Shown here piece after piece: positions 21,602-30,620 of a stretch of 64,000 nucleotides of DNA. The number at the start of each line of letters is the position of its first letter. Within the stretch, counting starts at the first letter, position 1. This DNA is from CBEULR01 sp965544035 (GTDB lineage: Bacteria > Bacillota > Desulfotomaculia > Desulfotomaculales > Desulforudaceae), in the NCBI GenBank assembly GCA_965544035.1, contig CBEULR010000004.1, positions 100,039 through 164,038 of the forward strand. The letters run 5' to 3'. The notes under the pieces are model-generated. The model did not search any database. It was not told the DNA's origin and was given only the letters and a program-made list of their open reading frames with translations. The position numbers and the translations under genes are program-made.

Positions 21602-21628
21602 AAAGGGAGCCCCCGCAGGCTCCCTTTT
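21602..21628. terminator. Terminator shared by anti-sigma gene and convergent protease gene
   Basis: A perfect 10-bp stem, AAAGGGAGCC (21602-21611) with GGCTCCCTTT (21618-21627), 6-nt loop. T's follow on the plus strand and A/T on the other side, so it can serve both genes. Confidence 0.85.
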
Positions 21629-21663
21629 ATTAATGTTTAAGTAATGTTTAAGCTGGTCGGGCT

Positions 21664-24600
21664 TTAGTTTTCGGCGGACGACAGATAACGGTTGATGATG
21701 GCGGCCAGTTCGGCCCGGGTGATCGGCGCATCCGGAGCAAAGAGCCGGTACTGCCGCCCCTGGAAGAAACCGGCCTCGTAAGCCCGTGAGACCGAGCCGC
21801 GCGCCCATTCGGGGACCCGGGACCAGTCCGCAAACGGCGGATCGGGCAGTAATGTATCGTCCTGCGCATCCGTAAAGTCGGTGAGCGCCCGCACCAGCAT
21901 TGAGGCGGCCTCCACCCTGGTGACCCGGGCCCCGGGCCGGAAGGAGCCGTCCGGATAACCGCTCACCAGACCGCGGCTTTCGGCGGCGGCCACCGACGGG
22001 GCCAGCCACGCGGGGATTTGCCCACGGTCACTGAAGGGTAGTTCGACCGGGGTCTTCGCCGACCAGCCCAAAACCCGTACCAGGATGGCGGTGAACTCTC
22101 CCCGGCTCACCGGATGATCCGGGCGGAAAGTGCCGTCGGGGTATCCGGACAAGAGGCCCCGGTCGGCCAGGGTTTCGATGTCCACCTTGGCCCAGGAGCC
22201 GGAGATGTCGGTGAAACCCCCGGTGTGCACCGCGCTCGTCCGCTGAAAGCTCAGATCCACGCCGTTCACGCCGCCGTCCCGCGTGTTGAGCGCCACCACA
22301 CGCAAAACATCCTCGCCCGGCATTCTTTCGACCGGGATGCTGAAGGCCCCGTCCGTTACCGCAACGCGCTGTCGGCTGCCGTCCGCGCGGCAGAGATACA
22401 CTTTGTCTGCCGAGGTGCGGCCGCTGATAAACAGGTATTCGCGCAGGGGAAGAGCGGAAACGGTCAGTTCCGGAGGCGCCGCCCGTTCCCCGGTTTCGGC
22501 GGCCAGCGCGGTCAAAACCGCGTTGGTTGGTGCCGGGGCGGCCAGGACGGTAAAACCAACGGTTTCACCCGTGCGTAGGTCCGCCGGGCTTATCGGGAAA
22601 CCGTTTCTGGTAATCCTGGCCCGGGGACTGACTTTATACTCTCGTCCGTCTTCCAGCCGCAGGAGACATTCGTCGGGGGAATATGCGGCCACCACGCCCG
22701 TACTCTGTTCGGCCGTTTCGGCAATGTCGATGCGCTGCACCGTCCCGCTCGACGGATCGAAAGTCAGGCGCACCCACTGTCCGGGCGCCAGGGCGGCGGC
22801 GTCCGCCAGTGTCCCCCACCGGAACACCGTTGTTGCCTCCGCAAGCCGGAGAATCTGAAAGCGGTTGTTGACATCAAGCAGATAAAGAGACCGCCCCGGC
22901 CCGTCGAGGTAGACGACCTGGCCGTAGCGCACCCACGAACGGGCCTCAATGGACAATACCTGGCGGGGATCATCCATAAGCACGACCGAGACGTGATCAC
23001 CCGGACGAATGTCTGAGATTGCACAGTCCACCCCGTCACGTCTCACGGAGGCACCGGGGAAGATCTGATACCGCTCGCCGGTGTCCAGCGCGATCCAGTT
23101 CGCACTGATCTCCCTTACCATACCCAGGGCGATGAGGCGCCGCGCTTCAAGATAGCGCACCGCTCCATTTTGGGGAGACAATACCAGATACAAGTTCGTG
23201 CCGGGCAATAGTTGCCGGAAATCGGCCGGCGCCGTTGCGCCGAAGGGCGTATCGGCCCAGCCCCCGTCCACGATCCGGTCGGTTACGGCCACAACCGCAC
23301 CGCCGACTCGGTAACCGGTGTCCTCGCCAATGAGGCGCAGCGTTTGCGCATCGGCATCAATGCCGGCCAGCGTCCCCCACCGCTCGGCAAACCTGAGCTC
23401 GCCCTGCCAGAGACATTGCGTGGACGGATTGACCACGGCAAAGAGGTCGGCACCGGTCGGAACCGGCGTATCTCCGCTCCTTTTTTCTCCGTTCATACGC
23501 AGTTCGCTCACCGACAGGGGATCAAACAGATACCCTCCGTCGCGGAACTTGCCGTTCAGTTCGGTAAAAATGGTCTGCCCGCCCACCGAAAGCGTGGTAA
23601 TCCCTTGAGCCTGCCAGGTCTGGGCAAACAGGTAGAGGCGGGGTTCAGCGTCTCTTGGGAAGAAATACAGATCGGAGCCGACCACGATATCACGGGTAAC
23701 CTGATGATCAACCACAGCATAGGGTTGCACTCCGGAGGGAACCGCCAGTCGAACCCCGTCTTTGAGTTCCAGAGTTCCACTGCGGTAACCGGCCACAACC
23801 CCGCGAACGGGCAGTTCGCCGTAAACCAGAGCGAAGTCCTGGGCGCGGGCGAACGAGTTCCGCACCGCCGAGGCGGTGATCGAAGCACCCCGCACCGTTA
23901 CCGTATAAGTGCCGGGGGCTGCATTGTCGATGGTCACCTGCTCCACATTGTTCACACGGTCTCTGGTTCCGGTGCCGCCATCGTCGTTCCCCAGATGAAT
24001 GGAGCCGTCCGGTGCCCGCACCACCAGATCAAGGTCGTTTACAAGAGTTCTTGCGGCACCGGGGGCTGCCGCCGGATCAGTCCACGCGAGTGTGGCGCGA
24101 AAAGTCGTACCCGGCGCTTTAACCTCGTATTTGTATACCGCCTCTTCCCCTTCGGCAAGCCCGTCCCGGTGGTCGGCGTAGAGGAAGGACTTCGTACGCA
24201 GTGAAAGGACGGTTGAGGTCAGATCGAGAAGCCCGAATCCCGCTCCCTCGACGCCGGCATCCATCGGGCGACAACCATTGATCAGTGCCGCCTTGAGCAG
24301 TGCGGCCGGCACGAATGACAATTCTTCTTCTTTAGTGAAATACTCACGGAGGATGGCCGCCGCCCCGCCAGCCACAGCAGCCGCCTGGCTGGTTCCCTGC
24401 ATGCGGATATAATCGGGATTCCCGGTCACCCCTTGCGGCCCGAGCCGTGAACGGGCTGAAATCACCGCGGTTCCGGGAGCAACCAGGTCCGGTTTGATCC
24501 GCCCGTCCGCCGTGGGACCTCTGCTGGAGAAGGATGCCATCTCTCCCGCTTTCCAGCTGTTTTCACCGTATGCAGGACGCGGGTTTTGGGCAGCACCGAC

Positions 24601-25893
24601 CACTAAGGCGTTTTTGCTGTTCGCCTCCGGGGTAAGAGTCCGCGCGTGGGGGCCGTCGTTGCCGGCACCGAAGATCACCAGAAAGTCCGGGTAATACCGG
24701 ACGAAACGGTCGACCTGCGCGGACGCGCTGCGGTAAGCGTTGGTCTGACCGCCCCAGCCGTTGACGTGGATCCGCGGGCCTGCCTCGTACGCCGGGCGGA
24801 ACAAGGAGACCAGGTCGGCGGGCGGGTCGATCCGGCCCTGATTATTCAGGATGGACTGGACGAGGAGTCCGGCTCCCGGGGCCACCCCCCGGTACTTCCC
24901 GCCGGAGGCCGCGCCCGTTCCGGCAATGGTGGCCGCCATATGGGTGCCGTGTCCGATCGGGTCGGACGGGTCGTCCCCGGAAAACGGGTTGATGGACACG
25001 ATCTTGGGCATCCGGCCGGGGGTGCTCGCCAGGTCGGGGTGAATGCCGCTCAGCGAGCCGTGATCGATGCCGCTGTCGGCGATGGCCACAATCTGCCCGG
25101 CTCCGGTCAGCCCGGTGCGGGTCGCAAACCCCGGTACGGTGAGCGGGGTGATCCCGGCAACGGCGGCAGCCCGGTCGTTGAGCATATCCGGGCTGGTGTA
25201 GCTTTCGATGTAGACCGTCTCCGGGGCGGCGGCCAGTTCCGCAAGGCTTTGGGCGGGCAGGGTGACGCGCAGGGCGGCGGCGTCATCCTCGTCCAGGCCG
25301 CGCAGCACCGATCCGCCCAATTCGCGGACCAGATCGGCCACAGTGTGCTTGTCCCCCGGATCGAACAGCGAAACGGTGACCGTTATCTCTCCGATGGCAG
25401 ACGGTGTTTCCGGGGGGCGCTCGGCGGCGTCGGACGGTGTTCCCGCAGAGTCTTCCTTCCCAGTCCGCGCTCCGACTTTGGCTTCTGATTTGATGGTGCT
25501 AACTGCCGCGCGGAGTTCACCTGACAGGCGATCCTCCGCCGTGTAAGCCCTGAGGTGCGCGCCCGGCAGTTTATCGGCATCAAGGGAGGCGCCCTCCGGC
25601 ACCCGGATGAGGTAGGCCCCGTCACCGGTGGGGCTGCCTATGGTAACGCCGCAGCTCTTCAGGGTTTCGGCCCAGTCGGACGGCGTGTCCGCGCCCGGGC
25701 GAAACACGAACAGCCCGCCTGCGGCGAGCTCATTTGAACCACTTCGGGATGTAAGCACGTTCGTCGGCGGGGCGGGATCATCCTCCGGCACCTCCGCCGT
25801 GAAATAAGGAAGCCTTCCGGTGAACAGCAGGACGGCCAGCACGAGCATCACCAGACCGCCACCGGCCAAGGCAATCAGATGTCTGTAGCGCAT
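21664..25893 (-). CDS. SLH-anchored subtilisin-family serine protease
   Basis: About 1409 residues from ATG 25891-25893, behind GAGGTGG; a longer in-frame start lacks both a ribosome-binding site and N-terminal signal. Order: signal anchor (IALAGGGLVMLVLAVLLFTG), an inhibitor-like propeptide, then an S8 domain with catalytic D273 (IADSGID), H315 (GHGTH), N412 (GAGND) and S502 (GTSQAAAVA; most subtilases have GTSMAAP). A C-terminal beta-domain like that of KP-43-type proteases follows (TYTVTVRG), then about 400 residues of beta-rich modules and three SLH domains near 1230-1405 (GYPDGTFRPDHPVSRGE). It should be exported, processed and tethered to the wall polymer. It might trim surface proteins such as the stalk-domain family. 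Convergent with the anti-sigma gene. Confidence 0.92.
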   Translation of the reverse strand: MRYRHLIALAGGGLVMLVLAVLLFTGRLPYFTAEVPEDDPAPPTNVLTSRSGSNELAAGGLFVFRPGADTPSDWAETLKSCGVTIGSPTGDGAYLIRVPEGASLDADKLPGAHLRAYTAEDRLSGELRAAVSTIKSEAKVGARTGKEDSAGTPSDAAERPPETPSAIGEITVTVSLFDPGDKHTVADLVRELGGSVLRGLDEDDAAALRVTLPAQSLAELAAAPETVYIESYTSPDMLNDRAAAVAGITPLTVPGFATRTGLTGAGQIVAIADSGIDHGSLSGIHPDLASTPGRMPKIVSINPFSGDDPSDPIGHGTHMAATIAGTGAASGGKYRGVAPGAGLLVQSILNNQGRIDPPADLVSLFRPAYEAGPRIHVNGWGGQTNAYRSASAQVDRFVRYYPDFLVIFGAGNDGPHARTLTPEANSKNALVVGAAQNPRPAYGENSWKAGEMASFSSRGPTADGRIKPDLVAPGTAVISARSRLGPQGVTGNPDYIRMQGTSQAAAVAGGAAAILREYFTKEEELSFVPAALLKAALINGCRPMDAGVEGAGFGLLDLTSTVLSLRTKSFLYADHRDGLAEGEEAVYKYEVKAPGTTFRATLAWTDPAAAPGAARTLVNDLDLVVRAPDGSIHLGNDDGGTGTRDRVNNVEQVTIDNAAPGTYTVTVRGASITASAVRNSFARAQDFALVYGELPVRGVVAGYRSGTLELKDGVRLAVPSGVQPYAVVDHQVTRDIVVGSDLYFFPRDAEPRLYLFAQTWQAQGITTLSVGGQTIFTELNGKFRDGGYLFDPLSVSELRMNGEKRSGDTPVPTGADLFAVVNPSTQCLWQGELRFAERWGTLAGIDADAQTLRLIGEDTGYRVGGAVVAVTDRIVDGGWADTPFGATAPADFRQLLPGTNLYLVLSPQNGAVRYLEARRLIALGMVREISANWIALDTGERYQIFPGASVRRDGVDCAISDIRPGDHVSVVLMDDPRQVLSIEARSWVRYGQVVYLDGPGRSLYLLDVNNRFQILRLAEATTVFRWGTLADAAALAPGQWVRLTFDPSSGTVQRIDIAETAEQSTGVVAAYSPDECLLRLEDGREYKVSPRARITRNGFPISPADLRTGETVGFTVLAAPAPTNAVLTALAAETGERAAPPELTVSALPLREYLFISGRTSADKVYLCRADGSRQRVAVTDGAFSIPVERMPGEDVLRVVALNTRDGGVNGVDLSFQRTSAVHTGGFTDISGSWAKVDIETLADRGLLSGYPDGTFRPDHPVSRGEFTAILVRVLGWSAKTPVELPFSDRGQIPAWLAPSVAAAESRGLVSGYPDGSFRPGARVTRVEAASMLVRALTDFTDAQDDTLLPDPPFADWSRVPEWARGSVSRAYEAGFFQGRQYRLFAPDAPITRAELAAIINRYLSSAEN

Positions 25894-26069
25894 AACCACC
25901 TCAGTATGGAAAGGGGTCGGGCACTCCGCCTCTAGACAAAAGACGCGCGAAGCGCGGCCGAGGTTTCCAGACAACCCGCACAATTTCTCAACTAACTGAC
26001 AGGCTCCCCCGTATTTTACCACACTTTGCCTAACCGGGCAGTGTCAATTTCCGGATAATATGGAGGATG

Positions 26070-26615
26070 TTAAAAGTCGCGGGGTTTGCAGATGATCTCC
26101 CGGATCTTGGTCTGGAAGAAGTGCTGGGAGTGGGCCGGGCTGATCACAACGGCGGTGTCGGCGCCGGTGGCCGTGCCGGCGATGGCGATGACGTCCTCCC
26201 CGGGGGTGACCAGACCGGCGTCGGCGGCCATGCCGCAGATCTCGGCGCAGACCTTAACGCCCTGGCCGAACATGCGCAGGGTGGTGGCCACGATCTCGGA
26301 CGGGTAGACGCCGCTGAACTGAAAGCGCAGGGCGCGGTCCAGGCCGGCCATGAGGTGGGTGGTGGTCAGCACGGCTACCCCGCTGTCCTGCAGCTTGCGG
26401 CGCATCTCGGCAGGCATCTCGTCCTCGCCGGGCTTGTCAAAGCCGACCTGGTGGGTGACGCAGACGATATCGAGTCCGGAGTCCAGGAGCATCGCGGCCG
26501 TGCGGCCGGTGCAGGAGGCCACGACGATCTTATTGATCCCCAATTCCCGCGCCCGCTCGACGGCGGCCCGCACGGTGGCTTCGGTGTGCTGCTTCCCTTT
26601 TGTGTCAAAGTACAT
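26070..26615 (-). CDS. Stand-alone pyruvate kinase alpha/beta (C-terminal) domain protein
   Basis: 181 residues matching only the C-terminal regulatory domain of pyruvate kinase: GINKIVVASCTGRTAAMLLD, then VCVTHQVGFDKPGEDEMPAE, VLTTTHLMAGLDRA and a GTATGADTAVVISPAHSQHF end. The catalytic barrel is absent. Small proteins of this kind occur in clostridia and archaea as separate genes, and their role is unknown; a ligand-binding or redox-linked function is conceivable because the cysteines (C42, C52, with a further CAEIC pair) are conserved-looking. It sits alone between the protease and a toxin-antitoxin module. Confidence 0.8.
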   Translation of the reverse strand: MYFDTKGKQHTEATVRAAVERARELGINKIVVASCTGRTAAMLLDSGLDIVCVTHQVGFDKPGEDEMPAEMRRKLQDSGVAVLTTTHLMAGLDRALRFQFSGVYPSEIVATTLRMFGQGVKVCAEICGMAADAGLVTPGEDVIAIAGTATGADTAVVISPAHSQHFFQTKIREIICKPRDF

Positions 26616-26646
26616 GGTTATCAGTCCTTTCTCTGGTCATAGCAAA

Positions 26647-27051
26647 TCAGGCTTTCCGTCGCGCAGATTTCAGGTAGTCACGTGGTAAACACACCAGTAC
26701 CCCGTCAACGGTCTTGCCCCTCAAATGCCCGAAATGGCGCAAATCACCGGTTATCAGATGGGTCGCGCGGGCGCCGACTGCCGCCGCCGGTATCGGGATA
26801 TCCTTTTCCGGCAATCCGAGGCCCTCCGTGACAGGCACCGCTGGTTGGGGTACAATGAGCACGTGAACCAACAGCTGCTTTAACCGTACCTGGTGTTCGG
26901 CTTCAAGATTCCGGCGTGCCTCTTCTACCGCATAAGCCGAGCTCAAAAGCACACACTGTTTTGCTTCGGCCAGGTCCCAAAGGGTGATTAGACCTTTACT
27001 GCCGTACGCGGCAGAAAATAATACATTGGCATCCAGGAACAGTCGATGCAT
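26647..27051 (-). CDS. PIN-domain toxin
   Basis: 134 residues with the PIN nuclease pattern: FLDANVLFSAAY (D7 and N9) at the N-terminus, an acidic VEEARRNLE helix near 42-50 and THLITGDLRHFGHLRGK near 105-121 with the last conserved Asp. PIN toxins are magnesium-dependent ribonucleases. It follows an AbrB-type antitoxin gene by 3 bp, so the two form a VapBC-like pair. Compared with VapC it lacks the usual IADTSVLI start and looks closer to the PIN_3-type proteins paired with AbrB antitoxins. Intact. Confidence 0.85.
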   Translation of the reverse strand: MHRLFLDANVLFSAAYGSKGLITLWDLAEAKQCVLLSSAYAVEEARRNLEAEHQVRLKQLLVHVLIVPQPAVPVTEGLGLPEKDIPIPAAAVGARATHLITGDLRHFGHLRGKTVDGVLVCLPRDYLKSARRKA

Positions 27052-27054
27052 ATG

Positions 27055-27345
27055 TTATACCCTGCGATCGCCGACTACTGAAGCCGGGTCGATTCCCATT
27101 TTACGAATCTCCTCTTCCGCCCACTGTATATCCTCTTCCGTAACGGCATTGTTCAACAAATACTCGGCCTTTTGTTCAGGCGTGTACTTCTCTATCGGTA
27201 ATGCCACAGCAGGCCGCAGCATAATGCCTTCCGGCCGTGCTTCGGCCACCAGCAGCGTGCCCTCGTTCAACTTGTACTCACGCCTTAAGGAGGCCGGAAT
27301 GACGACGGTACCCCTTCGCCCGACTCTGGTTACCTCTGAAGACAT
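27055..27345 (-). CDS. AbrB-family antitoxin of the PIN module
   Basis: 96 residues from ATG 27343-27345, 8 nt after GGGAGG; the in-frame GTG nine bases earlier overlaps that site. Residues 5-45 have the AbrB/SpoVT swapped-hairpin pattern (VTRVGRRGTVVIPASLRREY), which binds DNA as a dimer. The C-terminal helices (TEEDIQWAEEEIRKMGIDPA) probably neutralise the PIN toxin encoded 3 bp downstream. A promoter lies at 27366-27394, close enough for autorepression. Confidence 0.87.
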   Translation of the reverse strand: MSSEVTRVGRRGTVVIPASLRREYKLNEGTLLVAEARPEGIMLRPAVALPIEKYTPEQKAEYLLNNAVTEEDIQWAEEEIRKMGIDPASVVGDRRV

Positions 27346-27365
27346 ATCATTCACCTCCCATAATC

Positions 27366-27394
27366 AGTATATCCGATATTCAGATTTTTGTCAT
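27366..27394 (-). promoter_or_regulatory. Promoter of the PIN toxin-antitoxin operon
   Basis: Minus-strand ATGACA (27394-27389), a 17-bp spacer and TATACT (27371-27366), about 20 bp before the antitoxin ATG. A small ATATCCGATAT palindrome next to the -10 box could be the antitoxin's operator. Confidence 0.6.
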
Positions 27395-27463
27395 GGGTAT
27401 AGGAAACCCCGCGGGTTATATCCACGGGGTGAAAGATGACGATATGGTGAGGTCCCCTTACGG

Positions 27464-28501
27464 TTAGACCACGCGGCGGAAGATTTTGCTGTCCCTGTCC
27501 TTGGGCTTGGGCAGGTAGTTCATCATGGTCAGGGCGCGGCCGGTACCCACAGCGACGCAGCTCACCGGGTCATCGGCCAGCGAAGCGGGCAGGCCCGTCT
27601 CCGCGCTTAAGAGTTCGCAGATCCCGTCCAGGCAGGCTCCCCCGCCGGTGAGGATGATGCCCCTGTGCACCAGGTCGGCGGCCAGTTCGGGCGGTGTGCG
27701 CTCCAGTACATCCTTGGCGGCTTGTACCACGGCGTTCAGCAGCTCTCTGATGGCTTCATGCACCTGTCTGGTGCTCAGTTCAACCCCCTGGGGCAGGCCG
27801 GTCATCAGGTCGCGGCCGCGGATGGTCAGCGTCCTTTCCTGACTGCGCCGCGGGTAGGCCGACCCGATCTCTATCTTCAGTTCTTCGGCCGTGCGTTCGC
27901 CGATCAACAGGCCGAATTCCTTCCGCACGTATTTCACGATCGCCTCGTCAAACTTGTCCCCGCCCACGCGGAGCGAACTGGCGCAGACGAGGCCGCCGAG
28001 AGAGATCACGGCCACATCGGTCGTTCCCCCGCCGATGTCCACGATCATTACTCCCGAGGGAGACGAGACATCCACCCCCGCCCCCAGGGCGGCCGCCATC
28101 GGTTCTTCGATCAGGTACGCCTGCCGCGCGCCCGCCTGAACAGCCGCCTGGCGCACGGCCCGCTCCTCAACACCGGTGACCAATGCCGGGATGCAGATCA
28201 TCACCCGCGGGCGCATTAAGAATCTGCGGCAGCCCGCCTTCTGGATGAAATAGCGCAGCATTCTTTCGGTAACGTCGAAATCGGCGATGACGCCCTCTTT
28301 CAAGGGTCTGATCGCCACAATATTGCCGGGAGTGCGCCCGAGCATCCGTCTGGCTTCGGTGCCGACGGCGATGATCCGGCCGTTATCCTTGTTGATTGCC
28401 ACAACCGAGGGTTCCCGCAGGACGATGCCCTTCCCCTTGACGTAGACCAGCACGGTAGCGGTGCCCAAATCCACGCCCATATCCGGTGCAAGATTAAACA
28501 A
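27464..28501 (-). CDS. mbl: Rod-shape / actin-like protein Mbl (MreB family)
   Basis: About 345 residues if started at TTG 28499-28501, 9 nt after GGAGG; the alternative ATG 28508-28510 directly abuts that site. The protein then begins FNLAPDMGVDLGTATVLVYV as MreB proteins do. Actin-fold motifs are present: DLGTA (phosphate 1), VMIVDIGGGTTDVAVISLGG (phosphate 2) and ILTGGGACLDGI (adenosine). RRMLGRTPGNIVAIRPLKEG matches Mbl better than MreB. It polymerises under the membrane to guide sidewall synthesis. Location after spoIIID is the standard Firmicute arrangement. A weak hairpin at 27416-27440 may terminate it. Confidence 0.9.
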   Translation of the reverse strand: MFNLAPDMGVDLGTATVLVYVKGKGIVLREPSVVAINKDNGRIIAVGTEARRMLGRTPGNIVAIRPLKEGVIADFDVTERMLRYFIQKAGCRRFLMRPRVMICIPALVTGVEERAVRQAAVQAGARQAYLIEEPMAAALGAGVDVSSPSGVMIVDIGGGTTDVAVISLGGLVCASSLRVGGDKFDEAIVKYVRKEFGLLIGERTAEELKIEIGSAYPRRSQERTLTIRGRDLMTGLPQGVELSTRQVHEAIRELLNAVVQAAKDVLERTPPELAADLVHRGIILTGGGACLDGICELLSAETGLPASLADDPVSCVAVGTGRALTMMNYLPKPKDRDSKIFRRVV

Positions 28502-28676
28502 CGGTACCATCCTCCACTGAGCATACTTCGCGTTCGGCAGGCCTGTCCAACGGTATTCGGTAATTAATGAGGAAGCGTTCGCCGCTCGCGCCAAGCCTTT
28601 CGAATCGACATTGTCGGAGACATCCATTGGTTACTTCTCTATATTATAGTATTCTTCCTCCTTGTTCGGCAAAAAC

Positions 28677-28928
28677 TTACCCCGTTTCTTTATACTTCCG
28701 CCGGGTGGCCTCACCACCGCGCAGATGCCTCTCGGCCTTGTTCTGCTCCAGAACCATGCGCACCTTCTTGGCCAGCTTTTTGTCCAGTGAAGGCAGTCTC
28801 TCCGTCATATCCTTGTGCACCGTACTCTTGCTCACGTTGAATACGGTGGCCGCCTGACGCACCGTGGCGTTTGTTTCCAGAATGTAGGCCGAGATCTCGA
28901 GCACTCTCTTCTGAATGTACTCCTGCAT
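28677..28928 (-). CDS. spoIIID: Sporulation transcription factor SpoIIID
   Basis: 83 residues from ATG 28926-28928. It matches SpoIIID end to end: IQKRVLEISAYILETNATVR, then QAATVFNVSKSTVHKDMTER as the helix-turn-helix, and a basic tail (RHLRGGEATRRKYKETG). SpoIIID acts in the mother cell after sigma-E to switch genes on and off, including sigK. It lies upstream of mbl on the same strand, a conserved pair in spore-formers, and downstream of spoIID with a terminator between. Its presence is firm evidence of an endospore-forming lineage. Confidence 0.95.
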   Translation of the reverse strand: MQEYIQKRVLEISAYILETNATVRQAATVFNVSKSTVHKDMTERLPSLDKKLAKKVRMVLEQNKAERHLRGGEATRRKYKETG

Positions 28929-29000
28929 CCTCCTACCCCCCGGTCTGCTGTTAATCAATCTATATGCCCGCAAATCCCGGAAATGCTTGGCCCACAAAAG

Positions 29001-29024
29001 AAAATCACCCCAAGAGGTGATTTT
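29001..29024 (-). terminator. Terminator after spoIID
   Basis: Perfect stem AAAATCACC (29001-29009) with GGTGATTTT (29016-29024), 6-nt loop, and T's on both sides. It lies about 50 bp after the minus-strand spoIID stop. Confidence 0.8.
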
Positions 29025-29070
29025 TCAAGCCGTCATATCAATTCTAGTTGGGACATCGCCGCCGGGGGTC

Positions 29071-30033
29071 TTAGTATTCCTCAATGGTCACGCCGGCATA
29101 GTAGTGCTCGATGATGTCCTCCACGCCGTACCCGTGCTTGGCCAGCCCGTTCGCCCCCCACTGACACATACCGACACCGTGCCCGTGACCGTGGGTGGTG
29201 AATTTAACTTTGCCGTCCGCATACGTGTAGGTGAAATCGGTCGAACGCAGGCCGAGCCGATTGCGCACAGTGGTCGCGGCCACCACCTCCCCGCCGAGTG
29301 AGAGCATCTTCGGCCGGCCGGTCGACGTGTATTCCACGATCTCGACCGGCGGCGCCGACCCGGTGCTGACGGCCACGGCGGCCAAACCGGTGTTCAAGGC
29401 GCGGTCCACTTCCTCCAGGCTGAACTCCTTCTCTTCGCCCGGGTAGGGGTCGTGGTCATACGGGCAGTGCACCCCGCGCAGATACGGCACCGCCACCTGC
29501 CAGACGTCCTCGGAATTCTGGGTTTGTCCCCCGCAGGAGGAGTGATACACCGGATCGATCAGCGCTCCGTTATGGGTGAGCACCAAGCCCTCGGTGTCCT
29601 GCACCGCCTTCTTGATCTTGTAGTAGTAGCGGTAGTAATCAAGGGTGCCCCAGCGCTCACGCAGTTCCTCGCGGGAATACCACCCCTGGCCGTGCCCCGG
29701 ATCGTTGCAGGTGTCGGCGTCGGGGTGCAGGTTGTTGGCCACCCCGCCCGCCGCCAGACGCTTCAGGATGTAGGTGCGTGCGGCCAGGGCCTGCGCCTTC
29801 AGCGCTTCGGGGTGAAACTCGGCCGGCATCTCGGCCGCCACCACCCCGATGACATAGTCCTCCAGCGACAGATTGATGATTTCCCCGGTTTCGTGAATGT
29901 ACATCCGCACCACCGACGGGGGCCGCGGACGCTCAATGTCCACATACTCGTCATACTGCCGGCGAACCTGGTCGGGAAAGGCCAGATAGACGGCGGCCGC
30001 AAGCAGGATCACACCCAAAAGGAACTTCTTCAT
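29071..30033 (-). CDS. spoIID: Stage II sporulation protein D, peptidoglycan lytic transglycosylase
   Basis: 320 residues. An N-terminal signal anchor (KKFLLGVILLAAAVYLAFPD) is followed by the SpoIID domain: INLSLEDYVIGVVAAEMPAE carries the catalytic Glu (E in AAEMP), then FHPEALKAQALAARTYILKR, TEGLVLTHNGALIDPVYHSS and a C-terminal GHGHGVGMCQWGANGLAKHG. SpoIID acts with SpoIIM and SpoIIP to remove septal wall during engulfment. Length is typical (about 340). It is downstream of the atp operon and upstream of spoIIID, as in other clostridial spore-formers. Confidence 0.95.
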   Translation of the reverse strand: MKKFLLGVILLAAAVYLAFPDQVRRQYDEYVDIERPRPPSVVRMYIHETGEIINLSLEDYVIGVVAAEMPAEFHPEALKAQALAARTYILKRLAAGGVANNLHPDADTCNDPGHGQGWYSREELRERWGTLDYYRYYYKIKKAVQDTEGLVLTHNGALIDPVYHSSCGGQTQNSEDVWQVAVPYLRGVHCPYDHDPYPGEEKEFSLEEVDRALNTGLAAVAVSTGSAPPVEIVEYTSTGRPKMLSLGGEVVAATTVRNRLGLRSTDFTYTYADGKVKFTTHGHGHGVGMCQWGANGLAKHGYGVEDIIEHYYAGVTIEEY

Positions 30034-30127
30034 CTGTAGCTCCCCTCACACTAATGGCAATATATGGATACCTAGCATGAGGATATGCTTTTGAGCCGCC
30101 TTTTATACGCTCCCGTCACCCATAAAA

Positions 30128-30155
30128 AAGCCGGGGCGGTGAACCGCTCCGGCTT
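30128..30155 (-). terminator. Terminator of the atp operon
   Basis: Minus-strand AAGCCGG-A-GCGGT, loop TCA, ACCGC-C-CCGGCTT, followed by TTTTTTATG. It lies about 40 bp after the atpC stop. Confidence 0.9.
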
Positions 30156-30196
30156 AATAAAACGGCTACTTTGAAGCTCGCAACCGAGCTTTTTCT

Positions 30197-30604
30197 CTAC
30201 CTACCCTGTGCCGCTTCCAATCGGGCCAGGGCACGCATCAGCGCGGCCTTTGCCCGCACCAGATCAATGTCCGCCGCCTTTGAGGCCAGACGCTCTTCCG
30301 CGCGCTTTTTGGCGGCCTCGGCCCGCTGGACGTCGATTTGGTCCGGACTTTCGGCTGCATTAGCCAGCACGACAACGCGGCTGTCGCGCACCTCTAAAAA
30401 CCCGCCGGCAACTGCGTACTTGGACCAGTTACCGTCCTTTTGGATGCGGAGCACACAGGGCATCAAGCTCGTGATCAGCGGAGCATGCTCGGGCAGGATA
30501 CCCACGTCACCTTCCGCGCCACGGGCCTGGACAAAGCGCACCTCGTCACCATAGACCACCCGTTCGGGCGTGACTATCGATAACTTTTGGGTCTTTTCCG
30601 CCAT
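30197..30604 (-). CDS. atpC: ATP synthase epsilon subunit
   Basis: 135 residues. The N-terminal beta-sandwich (LSIVTPERVVYGDEVRFVQA, then RGAEGDVGILPEHAPLITSL) and C-terminal helical hairpin (RAEAAKKRAEERLASKAADI) are both complete. Epsilon couples the central stalk to the c-ring and can extend to inhibit hydrolysis. It is the last gene of the operon, 16 bp after atpD, and is followed by a terminator. Confidence 0.97.
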   Translation of the reverse strand: MAEKTQKLSIVTPERVVYGDEVRFVQARGAEGDVGILPEHAPLITSLMPCVLRIQKDGNWSKYAVAGGFLEVRDSRVVVLANAAESPDQIDVQRAEAAKKRAEERLASKAADIDLVRAKAALMRALARLEAAQGR

Positions 30605-30620
30605 GTGCTATCCACATCCT

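Noticed and set aside
25922..26000. ECF promoter upstream of the subtilase gene
   Set aside because: GGAAAC and GTCTAG occur on the right strand, but the boxes and the spacing differ from the two GGAACTT-17-TCTAA sites.
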